A stretch of 59,355 nt of DNA from Runella sp. CRIBMP. GTDB lineage: Bacteria > Bacteroidota > Bacteroidia > Cytophagales > Spirosomataceae. Below the pieces are notes generated by a model. That model saw nothing but the letters and a program-made list of their open reading frames with translations, did not search any database and had not been told where the DNA came from. Of the stretch, positions 1 through 7,682 are shown one piece after another. Both the position numbers and the translations under genes were made by a program. The stretch is from positions 1 to 59,355 of the forward strand of contig NZ_JAAAKZ010000025.1 of assembly GCF_009905605.1 (NCBI RefSeq). Direction: 5' to 3'. Every line of letters starts with the position of its first letter. Within the stretch, counting starts at the first letter, position 1.

Positions 1-77
1 TTTTTTTTTACGGACTGAATCAACCATTTTTAGGAGTGAACCGCCTGTTTTTTGGGAGTGAACTGGGGTTTTCTTTA
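1..77. repeat. Terminal overlap identical to 59279-59355 (circular contig)
   Basis: The first 77 bases, from the run of nine T to the ...TTTTCTTTA stretch, match the last 77 bases exactly, in direct orientation. An exact direct overlap at the two ends of an assembled molecule is what a closed circle gives when written out with its k-mer overlap. With rep, iterons and parAB present, I read the window as one complete plasmid of 59,278 bp. The unit therefore occurs once in the real molecule, between the fasciclin gene and the Crp/Fnr gene. Confidence 0.93.
32..63. promoter_or_regulatory. Direct repeats resembling a LytTR response-regulator site
   Basis: GGAGTGAAC occurs at 33-41 and again, preceded by G, at 55-63. 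The period is 22 bp, two helical turns. Read on the minus strand each copy is GTTCACTCC, close to the known LytTR half-site pattern (GTT-N-A core in direct repeats spaced about 12-13 bp). The repeats lie upstream of the divergent fasciclin gene and the Crp/Fnr gene across the circle junction. Two LytTR regulators are encoded here, one of them (56313-57077) close to the fasciclin gene. Function is inferred. Confidence 0.45.
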
Positions 78-175
78 TTCAACCATCAATCAAAATTCAA
101 TGCTGAATTAAGGCTTGAAAAGAGGATGTTTTTGCAAAAAACAATAACTTATCTGGCGGAAAATAGCCGCATTTA

Positions 176-772
176 ATGACCACACAAATGGAAAGCGCAT
201 TTGAAAAATACATCCAGTCTTATTTTGGAATTCCGCCCGAAACGGTGACGGAAATCGTCTCCTATTTTCAGCCAATGACTTTAGGAAAAGGAGAATATTT
301 TCTGAAAGAAGGGGCAAAATGTGATAAAATGGGGTTTGTGCAATCGGGCATCATGCGCGAATACCTCATCGAAGAGCAAGGTCGAGAAGTGACCAAATGG
401 ATTTCGACCTCAGGTTATTTTGTAGTTGATATTGCTGCTTTTTTGTTTCGTGCTCCCGCCCGTTGGAATCTTCAAGCCCTCTCAGATTGTGAATTATTGG
501 TCATTCACCAGAAAGATTACGCCCAAATCGGCCAAAAAATACCTCAATGGCCCGAATTGGAGAAGCTGTTTATTGCCCGTTGCTTTACGATTCTGGAGCA
601 ACGCATCGTGACGCACCTGTCTTTGACGAGCGAAGAGCGTTACGAACTGTTTTTTACCCATCATCGTGAGTTGTTCAACCTGGTACCGTTGCAGTATTTG
701 GCTTCGATGCTCGGCATGACCCCCGAAACTTTCAGCCGAATCAGAAATAAATTGGCCAAACGCACTTCTTGA
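176..772 (+). CDS. Crp/Fnr-family transcriptional regulator with Fnr-like recognition helix
   Basis: A 198-aa protein with a cyclic-nucleotide-binding-type beta barrel (about residues 20-130), a long dimer helix, and a Crp-type winged helix-turn-helix at the C-terminus (about 150-195). The recognition helix reads GMTPETFSRIRNKL. The E-x-x-S-R arrangement is the one E. coli Fnr uses to read TTGA half-sites. There is no N-terminal cysteine cluster, so an Fnr-type oxygen-sensing Fe-S cluster is unlikely. Its stop codon lies inside a perfect CTTGA-N6-TCAAG dyad that fits the promoter of the next gene (846-1277), a likely direct target. ATG at 188 is an alternative start. The signal sensed is unknown. 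Confidence 0.9.
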   Translation: MTTQMESAFEKYIQSYFGIPPETVTEIVSYFQPMTLGKGEYFLKEGAKCDKMGFVQSGIMREYLIEEQGREVTKWISTSGYFVVDIAAFLFRAPARWNLQALSDCELLVIHQKDYAQIGQKIPQWPELEKLFIARCFTILEQRIVTHLSLTSEERYELFFTHHRELFNLVPLQYLASMLGMTPETFSRIRNKLAKRTS

Positions 773-812
773 TTTTTGTCAAGAGAGATGATATGAATGG
801 GCGCGACCTTTG
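768..812 (+). promoter_or_regulatory. Class II-type promoter of the SRPBCC gene with Fnr-like dyad
   Basis: A perfect inverted repeat, CTTGA-TTTTTG-TCAAG, occupies 768-783. After 21 bp comes GACCTTTG (805-812), one base from the Bacteroidota -7 consensus TAnnTTTG. The dyad centre falls about 41.5 bp before the expected transcription start, the position of class II Crp/Fnr activator sites. The dyad overlaps the stop codon of the upstream regulator gene, whose ETFSR helix suits TTGA half-sites. Confidence 0.6.
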
Positions 813-845
813 TATCATCAATCAACGCAAAAAATAAGTAAGACA

Positions 846-1277
846 ATGAAAATCAACCCACATGCGCCCGTCAAACAAGCAAAACAAATCATGATTTATG
901 CCGCACCCGAAAAGGTATGGGCCGTATTGACCGACATCAATCATTGGGTAAACTGGAACGACAAAATTACCCAAGCCTATGTAGCCCAAACTCCAAGCGT
1001 GGGCGTACGGTTTGATTGGAAAGTAAATGGGGCAAAAATCAAATCGATACTGCACACCGTCGAAATCAATAAAAGCTTTGGATGGAGCGGGACCACCTTT
1101 GGCGGTGCGGCCATTCATAATTGGTATTTATCTGTTCAAACTGGCGGAACTCTGGTAAACGTTGAAGAAAGCATGGAAGGGTGGCTAGTGTTGTTATTTA
1201 AGAACAAAATGAACAAAGACCTTGAAAAAGATATGCAGTTTTGGCTAGAAATGCTGAAAAAAGAATGTGAAAAATAG
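846..1277 (+). CDS. SRPBCC-family (polyketide cyclase/START-like) protein
   Basis: A 143-aa protein of the SRPBCC/Polyketide_cyc2 type: an N-terminal strand, then the family-typical phrase APEKVWAVLTDINHWVNWN, a W-rich middle strand (FGWSGTTFGG) and a long C-terminal helix. Such proteins form a deep pocket for hydrophobic ligands; the ligand here is unknown. An in-frame TTG at 810 would add 12 residues, but it lies inside the predicted -7 box, so the ATG at 846 is preferred. It follows the Crp/Fnr gene and carries its own Fnr-like dyad promoter, suggesting it is a regulated target, not a simple operon partner. Confidence 0.82.
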   Translation: MKINPHAPVKQAKQIMIYAAPEKVWAVLTDINHWVNWNDKITQAYVAQTPSVGVRFDWKVNGAKIKSILHTVEINKSFGWSGTTFGGAAIHNWYLSVQTGGTLVNVEESMEGWLVLLFKNKMNKDLEKDMQFWLEMLKKECEK

Positions 1278-1394
1278 TCTTTTCGTGGTAAATACCCTAC
1301 CAAATGGGGAGAATTTTGGCGCAATGAGTAATTTTTGGGTTAATAATCATTATGTAAATAAACGATAACGAACCTTTTAAAGCCTACTATTGCA

Positions 1395-2351
1395 ATGCGA
1401 CTAATTCAGTTTATAAATTCGGATAACCAACCCCGTGTTGGCATTGTCGGAGAGGACAAAATTCAAGTTTTGTCGGACATACATTCCGTCTACTATTTGT
1501 TTCATGATGCTGTTAAAAACAATCTAAGCCTGGAAGAGAGAGCAACAGAATTGGCTGGAAAACAGTATGTTGATTATGAAACTTTAGTAAAGACAAATAA
1601 ACTTTTGCCGCCGTTGACCCATCCAGACCCTTATCATACGTGGATTTCTGGCACGGGGTTGACGCACTTAGGTAGTGCCGCTTCCCGCAACGCGATGCAC
1701 GATAAAACCAACGTGACCGAGCTTACCGATTCGATGAAAATATTTAAGATGGGAGTAGAAAACGGGAAAATGCAAGCGGGTATTCCAGCCTCTCAACCCG
1801 AATGGTTTTTCAAGGGAAATGGTCTGATGGCGGTTAATCCGGGCGAGGAGTTAACGTCACCAGCGTTTGGAATGGACGGTGGCGAAGAGCCCGAAATGGT
1901 GGGTTTGTACATTGTGGATGCGCAAGGTACTCCGCAGCGTATCGGTTTTGCGGTGGGAAATGAGTTTTCAGACCACAAAATGGAGCGTATCAACTACCTT
2001 TATTTGGCTCATTCCAAACTGAGAAATTGCTCCTACGGGCCAGAGTTGTTGTTAGGCAACCTTCCCGAATCGGTCACTGGAACCAGTCGTATTATTCGTG
2101 ATGATAAAGTGTTTTGGGAAAAAGAATTTTTGACGGGCGAGGCACACATGAGCCATAATTTGGCCAATTTGGAGCACCATCATTTTAAACACAAATTGTT
2201 TAGGCAGCCTGGAGATGTGCATGTTCACTTTTTTGGAACGTCGGTGTTAAGCTTTGCTGACGCCATCGAAACCCAAGAAGGCGATATTTTTGAAATCACG
2301 GCGGAAGGTTTTGGAAAGCCTTTACGCAACCGATTGATTATCGAAAAATAA
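1395..2351 (+). CDS. FAH-superfamily AraD1/GguC-like enzyme
   Basis: A 318-aa protein resembling the AraD1/GguC branch of the fumarylacetoacetate hydrolase superfamily. Evidence is the start MRLIQF, the metal-binding segment GGEEPEMVGLYIV with acidic residues near 158-163, and GNEFSDHKMER. Family members act as 2-keto-3-deoxy-sugar-acid dehydratases (for example on L-2-keto-3-deoxyarabonate); the substrate here is inferred. The plasmid has a second, shorter FAH protein at 50036-50884 beside an aldehyde dehydrogenase and a UxaA protein, so this gene may belong to the same aldonate route although it lies elsewhere. It ends convergently with 2498-3841 across a strong hairpin. Confidence 0.85.
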   Translation: MRLIQFINSDNQPRVGIVGEDKIQVLSDIHSVYYLFHDAVKNNLSLEERATELAGKQYVDYETLVKTNKLLPPLTHPDPYHTWISGTGLTHLGSAASRNAMHDKTNVTELTDSMKIFKMGVENGKMQAGIPASQPEWFFKGNGLMAVNPGEELTSPAFGMDGGEEPEMVGLYIVDAQGTPQRIGFAVGNEFSDHKMERINYLYLAHSKLRNCSYGPELLLGNLPESVTGTSRIIRDDKVFWEKEFLTGEAHMSHNLANLEHHHFKHKLFRQPGDVHVHFFGTSVLSFADAIETQEGDIFEITAEGFGKPLRNRLIIEK

Positions 2352-2435
2352 TAAGAATTTATTTTACTCAATAAGCTCAGTAAAATGAATTACTGAAAAA
2401 ATACACCCATCCCTGATTTTCAATCTGAAACAACA

Positions 2436-2477
2436 AACGCGTCAAACCAAAGAATAATTTCTTTGATTTGACGCGTT
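2436..2477. terminator. Long hairpin between convergent genes
   Basis: A 19-bp arm at 2436-2454 pairs with 2459-2477 around the loop TAAT with one mismatch. It lies between the FAH gene (ends 2351) and the oxidoreductase gene (ends 2498 on the minus strand). There is no clean T-tract, so it may act as a bidirectional stop or as a 3'-end RNA stabiliser. Confidence 0.6.
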
Positions 2478-2497
2478 GAATAATGGCCTTAATTGCC

Positions 2498-3841
2498 TTA
2501 AATCTTTGGTTCCCAGCCTTTTTCGTACTCACGTCCCCAGAGTTTCATGGCGTCGCGGTCGCGGATATGGCCGTTTTGAGGGTCAACTTCAAAAGATTTG
2601 TTGGTACGATATGCAATGTTGGCTAAGTGACAAAGCAAGGTGCTTTTAGCTCCCTCGTCGATGGGTGAGGCTTGTTTTGCCTTACCCCGTACAGCGTCAA
2701 AGAAATTGACCACGTGGCGCGTGGTCATGTCGCCGCCACCGCCCAAGGCCGTGCCTGCTTCTGAGCCAGTTGACTTGCTGTCTTTGATTACTTTGCCGTC
2801 GCGACTGAATAATTTATAGCCGTCGCGGTCAACGTACACGCTTCCGTTACTTCCATAAATAACCGTTCCTCGGTCGCTGCCGTAGGTTTTGTGACCGTTG
2901 CGGCTTTTCCCATCCCATTTGATTACTTTATTTCCAGGAAAGCGGAACATTGCATCCATGGTATCATACATGGTCCAACCGTCGTCCAAGAAAGAGCGTT
3001 TGGCGGCCTCCACCATGACAAATTCTGGGAATTCTACCTGCAAAGCCCAACGCGCCACGTCTAACTCATGGGTGGCGTTGTTGCCGCTTTCGGCAGTACC
3101 ATAATCCCAGCCGTACCAGTGCCAGTTATAATCCCAAGTGTCGTGCGTGTATTCTCTGCGAGGTGCTGGCCCTTGAAACAATTCCCAATCCAAACCATCG
3201 GGAACGGGTGATTTTTTAGGAACAGGAACCTCACCGCGTGAGGCGGCGTAGAAAGCCACGGCTTTGTAGGCGGTTCCGATGGCACCATTATGGATTTGGT
3301 TAATGATATCAATCGACTCCAACGACGAACGTTGCTGATTGCCCATTTGAATCACTTTACCGTATTTTTTCTGGCATTCTGCCAAAATTTCACCTTCACG
3401 AGGGTTATGGCTACAAGGTTTTTCGACATAGACGTGCTTCCCAGCCTGCACGGCCATCCACGTACCCGGGGCGTGCCAGTGGTCGGGAGTTGCGTTTATG
3501 ATGGCATCTACTTGTTTATCAGCGTATATTTTGCGGAAATCATTTTCTAATTTTGGCGCATAAGTAATGTGCTTTGAAAATTTTTGGGCCGCTGATTCGC
3601 GCTGTTTTTTCATGACATCGCACAAATAAATCAACTCTACGTTGCTGCTTTTGAGGCCAATAGGCTCATAATAAGCCCCTAAACGTCGCCCTAAGCCCAA
3701 AATAGCAAGGTTGATGCGGTCGTTGGCCCCGATGATTTTGGCGTAACTTTTGGCCGACATGCCGTTTGCCAACCCGCCAAAGGTTAAGCCAGCGGTGCTG
3801 AGTGCAGCTTTCTTTATAAATTCTCTCCTCGAATTTTCCAT
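2498..3841 (-). CDS. Gfo/Idh/MocA-family oxidoreductase, Tat-type signal
   Basis: A 447-aa secreted oxidoreductase. The N-terminus NSRREFIKKAALSTAGL is a twin-arginine signal. A Rossmann NAD(P) fold follows (NLAILGLGRR), then the family's EKP motif (HVYVEKPCSHN) and the C-terminal Gfo/Idh/MocA domain. Tat export of a pre-folded, cofactor-loaded enzyme is common in this family in Bacteroidota. It is probably co-transcribed with the isomerase-like gene at 3904-4761, which lies upstream on the minus strand. Such pairs occur in 3-keto-glycoside and inositol-type sugar oxidation. An upstream in-frame TTG at 3874 would extend the protein by 11 residues, but ATG 3841 puts the RR motif close to the start. 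Confidence 0.9.
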   Translation of the reverse strand: MENSRREFIKKAALSTAGLTFGGLANGMSAKSYAKIIGANDRINLAILGLGRRLGAYYEPIGLKSSNVELIYLCDVMKKQRESAAQKFSKHITYAPKLENDFRKIYADKQVDAIINATPDHWHAPGTWMAVQAGKHVYVEKPCSHNPREGEILAECQKKYGKVIQMGNQQRSSLESIDIINQIHNGAIGTAYKAVAFYAASRGEVPVPKKSPVPDGLDWELFQGPAPRREYTHDTWDYNWHWYGWDYGTAESGNNATHELDVARWALQVEFPEFVMVEAAKRSFLDDGWTMYDTMDAMFRFPGNKVIKWDGKSRNGHKTYGSDRGTVIYGSNGSVYVDRDGYKLFSRDGKVIKDSKSTGSEAGTALGGGGDMTTRHVVNFFDAVRGKAKQASPIDEGAKSTLLCHLANIAYRTNKSFEVDPQNGHIRDRDAMKLWGREYEKGWEPKI

Positions 3842-3903
3842 TTTAAATTTGGTTAAATACTTGTCTGTTAGCAATATAGATTATTTGAACCCAATGATTA
3901 TGT

Positions 3904-4761
3904 CTACACTTTGCGTTTGCCTTTTTTGGAGGCTTCACAAACCCCTTTGAAGTACCCTACCGACTCGGCAATGCCCGCCAACGGGTCTTTCATGTCTTTT
4001 TCGTATTCCAGACTGCAACAGCCGTCGTATTTTACCTTGCGAAGCATAGCCACAAACGCAGGAACATCAATTACCCCACGGCCTAATTCGCAGGTTTTCC
4101 CGTCTTTTGAAGCGGCAGTTACGTTTTTAAGGTGAATATCAAAAATCCGTTTGTTGTATTTTTCTAAATCTGCAATAGGATCATCCCCAAAGCGCATGTC
4201 GTGGCCCATGTCAAAACAAAGACCGATACGCGGATCAAGATTTTTAACGGCATCAATCACCGACGAGGCATTGGGCCAAAGTTTAATGTCGGGGCCGTGA
4301 ATGTGAATCGCATAACGCATGTCATACTCTTTCACTTTTTTGTCAATGTAAGGCAAAAGGTCTTCATTGGGAACCCCAACGATGAGTTTTACTCCCACAC
4401 GCCGCGCATAATCGAAGCCGTTGTCGATTTCTTGCGTTGTTTTCATATAAATGGGCCCCACGGCGTAGCCCGTTACCCCAGATTTTTTTAGGGTTTCGTG
4501 AAAAGTCGTAATCTGCTCGGCGGTGCTATTAAAGGGCAAATGGAAGTCTTTGATACACAGGTAGTGAACGTCCACTTTTTTCATCATTTCGAGGGCTTGA
4601 TCCAGCTTGAAATGCACGAAACTGTAGCCAGCAATTCCCAATTTAAACAGGTCTTCGTTGGCCTGAGCGTTGGTTTGAGATGCGCCAAAGGAAGCCGCTG
4701 CTGGGCTCGCCAAAGCGATGGTTCCCACGGCATTTTTAAGGAATGATCTACGGTTGGTCAT
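3904..4761 (-). CDS. Sugar phosphate isomerase/epimerase-like TIM-barrel protein, Tat-type signal
   Basis: A 285-aa protein with the Tat-type leader TNRRSFLKNAVGTIALASP followed by a xylose-isomerase-like TIM barrel. Recognisable parts are GIAGYSFVHF near the N-terminus, GLCFDMGHDMRFG with metal-binding-type acids and His, IFDIHLKNV, and CSLEYEKDM. It is the first gene of a minus-strand pair with the Gfo/Idh/MocA gene (62 bp to that gene's ATG). The pair resembles periplasmic oxidoreductase-isomerase modules used on 3-keto or inositol-like sugars; the exact substrate is unknown. A LacI-type palindrome lies about 180 bp upstream. Confidence 0.87.
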   Translation of the reverse strand: MTNRRSFLKNAVGTIALASPAAASFGASQTNAQANEDLFKLGIAGYSFVHFKLDQALEMMKKVDVHYLCIKDFHLPFNSTAEQITTFHETLKKSGVTGYAVGPIYMKTTQEIDNGFDYARRVGVKLIVGVPNEDLLPYIDKKVKEYDMRYAIHIHGPDIKLWPNASSVIDAVKNLDPRIGLCFDMGHDMRFGDDPIADLEKYNKRIFDIHLKNVTAASKDGKTCELGRGVIDVPAFVAMLRKVKYDGCCSLEYEKDMKDPLAGIAESVGYFKGVCEASKKGKRKV

Positions 4762-4942
4762 GAAAGTGGAGTATTATGTGCCTGCGCACGGTTGATGGTT
4801 TTTTGGGTTCTTTAATCAATGCTAAAGTGTACTTTTGGGAATATGCCGTTTGAGCAACTCCTTATTTTTTTAAAGAAGGGGCTTGTTTTTCTCTACTTAC
4901 TGGCATTTTCTATTATGGGTTGAATGAGTGAGAGGGTGTTGC

Positions 4943-4962
4943 TTACGCAAACGTTTTCGTTA
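4943..4962. promoter_or_regulatory. LacI-family-type operator candidate
   Basis: TTACGCAAAC followed directly by GTTTTCGTTA: 8 of 10 positions are symmetric about a central CG, with the AAACGTTT core seen in many LacI/GalR-family operators. It lies upstream of the minus-strand sugar genes 4761-2498. No LacI-type repressor is encoded on this plasmid, so a chromosomal regulator would have to use it. Confidence 0.4.
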
Positions 4963-5228
4963 AAAGGTTAACGTAAGCTATTGACTATCTGCGTGATGCG
5001 TAACTTGCAGAGTATGAATGAATACCCCCAATAATCGAATAGGTCTGTAAGTCGGGAAATTTTTTCTAATAATTCAAAAATATTTTTTTAAGTAGTGCTT
5101 TGTCCCTCATGGGTAGTAAGGCCGAATGGCTACGGGGGATTTGCTAAAAATCGTGGAATTTGATTTTCAGGGTAGCTGTACCTCTATAAATCCATCCGCT
5201 GTTGAAATGGTTTGATAAAAATAGTTAA

Positions 5229-5272
5229 TTTTCAACAATTAACGCAAAACATCGTTTGTACAACGTTGAAAA
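5229..5272. repeat. Inverted repeat upstream of the recombinase gene
   Basis: TTTTCAAC at 5229-5236 and its complement GTTGAAAA at 5265-5272 flank 28 bp and end about 33 bp before the recombinase ATG. Inverted arms next to a tyrosine recombinase gene may mark its core or accessory site (plasmid dimer resolution). The arms are short and the link is inferred. Confidence 0.35.
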
Positions 5273-5305
5273 TATACATATCTTTAAAATGATTGAATCA
5301 AATCC

Positions 5306-6493
5306 ATGAAGCTTCAACAGATTTCGCCTAGGCAAGAGATAACGCCGTCAGTGGGTACAGTGGTGTTAACTGTCAGTCAATTGATTAATTATTTTGAGGC
5401 TTCTTTAAAAAAGCCCAACAACTACCCGCGCATTGCCCGTGCCTATGTTGAGTATTGCCTACACAATCACTTTGGCATGGATGCCGTCAGCCTTAGTTTT
5501 TACGCTGCTGGAAAAAAAGGGAATCTGGTTTCGCCCGTTCGTAAGTTTTTGAAGTTTTATGCCGAACAAGGCCAGCCGCAAGTTGTCTTGGACCCGCCCA
5601 CTACGAGTAAAATTTCGCCGGCTGCCAACGAACTGATTTTGGGTTATCTCAACGATGCCACCCATTTGCGCGGTGACCAAAGTCGGGAAAACTATACCAA
5701 AGCCCTAAACGCTTTTTTTGAATACATCGAAACAGAAACCATGTCTGGTCGGCCTGCCTCTTTTTCCAGTCGGACCGTTGGGCAATACGTTAACTTTCTG
5801 CGGACCAAAAACTTATCTGCTTTTACCATCAATTTTTATTTATCGGTGATTAAACAATTGACGGTTTGGGTCATCAAAAATCGCTCTCGGTTGGGGCTGT
5901 CGCTGGAACAATTGGAAGACTTACACGAAATTTCGGGTATCCGTGGACTGAGAATTGAGCGGGGTTTCTACAAGGAAAGTTTGAACGAAACCGAGCGTGC
6001 GGACTTGCTTGCCTCCATCCAAAATCCCACCGACCGTGCCATTGTTGCGTTATTGGGTATCGAAGGCCTCCGAACGGTCGAGGTATGTAGGTTGCAGGTT
6101 GGTGATTTTGATTTGGAGCGCGGTCAATTGTGGGTATTAGGAAAAGGAAAACATACCAAAAAAGTCATTAAACTCTTTGAAACTTGTGCAGAGGCGCTGC
6201 GCCAATATAGTATGTATATAGGCAAACAAGCCACCAAAAATACCCCCCTTTTTCCAGATTTAAAAACTGCACAAATTCGCTATCGGGTCGATAAATACTT
6301 GAAAGCTCTGGGACTGAAAAGACCCAAAATTTCGGCTCATAGTTTGCGTCATACAGTGGGGCAATTGTTGATTGAAAAAGGTGTTGAACCGATTCACGTT
6401 CAGCGGCATTTAAGGCATGAGTTGTTTGAAACCACTCAGTTTTATATAAAAAAACAAACGGAGAAAGACTATCTAAACAAAATGCCTGACTAG
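5306..6493 (+). CDS. Tyrosine recombinase (XerC/D-like integrase family)
   Basis: A 395-aa site-specific recombinase with an N-terminal SAM-like core-binding domain (about 110-200) and a C-terminal catalytic domain. Catalytic residues are visible: Arg in IEGLRTVEVCRL, Lys in GKGKHTKK, the HSLRH box, the second HxxR-like RHLRH box and the nucleophile Tyr380 in TTQFYIKK. The N-terminal ~100 residues before the SAM-like domain are an extension beyond simple XerC length (~300 aa). On a plasmid with rep and par genes it most likely resolves multimers, though integration into another replicon is possible. It stands alone, with an inverted repeat just upstream. Confidence 0.92.
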   Translation: MKLQQISPRQEITPSVGTVVLTVSQLINYFEASLKKPNNYPRIARAYVEYCLHNHFGMDAVSLSFYAAGKKGNLVSPVRKFLKFYAEQGQPQVVLDPPTTSKISPAANELILGYLNDATHLRGDQSRENYTKALNAFFEYIETETMSGRPASFSSRTVGQYVNFLRTKNLSAFTINFYLSVIKQLTVWVIKNRSRLGLSLEQLEDLHEISGIRGLRIERGFYKESLNETERADLLASIQNPTDRAIVALLGIEGLRTVEVCRLQVGDFDLERGQLWVLGKGKHTKKVIKLFETCAEALRQYSMYIGKQATKNTPLFPDLKTAQIRYRVDKYLKALGLKRPKISAHSLRHTVGQLLIEKGVEPIHVQRHLRHELFETTQFYIKKQTEKDYLNKMPD

Positions 6494-6613
6494 ATAGGTA
6501 CTCACGCAAAGTCGCAAACCGTTTTATTCTTCAAATAAGATAGAAAACAGTTGTTTGATATGTTTTTAATATAAAAACGAAATAATAACGATATAAAATC
6601 AAATCATAACGAA

Positions 6614-7663
6614 TCAACGGTGAACAAGCTCATAAGCAAAATTAGGTTCAATAAGCGGAAGTATCACCTGAAACTTGGTTTCTTCCTGAAACACCGAAAC
6701 GGCGGGCTGATTCAGAAGTTGATACTTCGCCATGATATTATTGAGACCAATTTTATTTGAAGCAACAGCTAGACGCTTTTTTTGAAGGTTATTCTCAACA
6801 CACAAAGTATTTTCAGCCGCATAAATCCGAATATGCAGAGGTTTGGAAGCAGAAACAATATTGTGTTTTACGGCATTTTCAAACAATAATTGAAGCGTCA
6901 AGGGTGGAATAAGAAAGTACGAATACTGTTTTGGAATATCAATACTAAGTTCAATCCCTTTTCCGTGACGGGTTTTGAGAAGATTAAAATACGCTTTTAT
7001 AAACGCTATTTCTTCCTCCAAAGCACACAATTCACGGTTGTTTTCCCGCAGTAAATAGCGATAAACCGACGAAAGTTCGTCGATAAAGTCACTGGCTTTT
7101 TCTGGACTTGAATGCACCAGAGACGAAATAGAATTTAAACTGTTAAACAAAAAATGTGGGTTAATCTGGGCCTTCAACGAATCAAGTTGGCTTTGTAAAT
7201 TGGCCTTTTTTAATTCCTGTGCTTCTTTGTAAGAAACCTGCCATAAACGATACAAATAAAAGCCCTCAAAAACCGTAGCAATCTGAATCGTGCCGACTAA
7301 TGACACCAAAGCATTGAAAAAATAGGGCTTGAAATGGGTATAATCTACATAGTCCCACACAGCAAACAGTTGATAAAAATACGTTTGTACCACCCGAACC
7401 GCAAAAGAGCCAATGGTAAACCAAACAGCTTGATACAAAATACGTTGGCGGGTATGAATGAGTTCTGGAAATTTTCGGCGTGAATAAATAATCCCGATGC
7501 GGTTTACTTCCCACACAAAAACCGCCCCTATAACAAAGAAAAAAGGGATTTTCCAGTCATCTGCGTAAGGCACATTGGTGTAACCGTACATGACCCATTG
7601 CCCAAAAAGAGCAATAAGCGGAACACCCGCCAAACGGGTCCATTTATCGTTGAGTTTTTTCAT
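6614..7663 (-). CDS. LytS/YehU-type sensor histidine kinase (His_kinase + HATPase)
   Basis: A 349-aa membrane kinase with four hydrophobic segments in the N-terminal half, a short coiled coil (KEAQELKKANLQSQLDSLKA), then the His_kinase phosphoacceptor motif QINPHFLFNSLNSISSLV and a degenerate HATPase domain (LLFENAVKHNIV; KIGLNNIMAKYQLL). It lies 19 bp downstream of its LytTR response regulator (7683-8459), forming an RR-HK operon on the minus strand. The reading frame is open upstream to 7723, which would overlap the regulator; the ATG at 7663, preceded by GGAAATTG, is the better start. No sensor domain is recognisable. Confidence 0.88.
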   Translation of the reverse strand: MKKLNDKWTRLAGVPLIALFGQWVMYGYTNVPYADDWKIPFFFVIGAVFVWEVNRIGIIYSRRKFPELIHTRQRILYQAVWFTIGSFAVRVVQTYFYQLFAVWDYVDYTHFKPYFFNALVSLVGTIQIATVFEGFYLYRLWQVSYKEAQELKKANLQSQLDSLKAQINPHFLFNSLNSISSLVHSSPEKASDFIDELSSVYRYLLRENNRELCALEEEIAFIKAYFNLLKTRHGKGIELSIDIPKQYSYFLIPPLTLQLLFENAVKHNIVSASKPLHIRIYAAENTLCVENNLQKKRLAVASNKIGLNNIMAKYQLLNQPAVSVFQEETKFQVILPLIEPNFAYELVHR

Positions 7664-7682
7664 CAATTTCCAGTTGATGCCC

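Larger units (their letters stand above)
4762..5305. other. 544-bp intergenic region between isomerase-like gene and recombinase
   Basis: I see no convincing gene in this AT-rich stretch. It holds a LacI-type near-palindrome (4943-4962) nested in a larger inverted repeat (GCTTACG at 4941-4947, CGTAAGC at 4972-4978). It also holds a wide inverted repeat just upstream of the recombinase (5229-5272) and one plus-strand TACTTTTG (4830-4837) with no gene close downstream. Confidence 0.6.

Noticed and set aside
1-77. Terminal repeat as a transposon or phage end
   Set aside because: It is a direct, exact overlap at both window ends, not inverted, with no transposase next to it. Circular assembly overlap is the simpler reading.
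810-845. TTG start extending the SRPBCC protein by 12 residues
   Set aside because: The codon lies within the predicted -7 box, and the family similarity begins after the ATG at 846.
4830-4837. Plus-strand TACTTTTG as a promoter
   Set aside because: No gene follows for about 470 bp, no dyad lies at the expected distance, and an 8-mer of this type occurs by chance.
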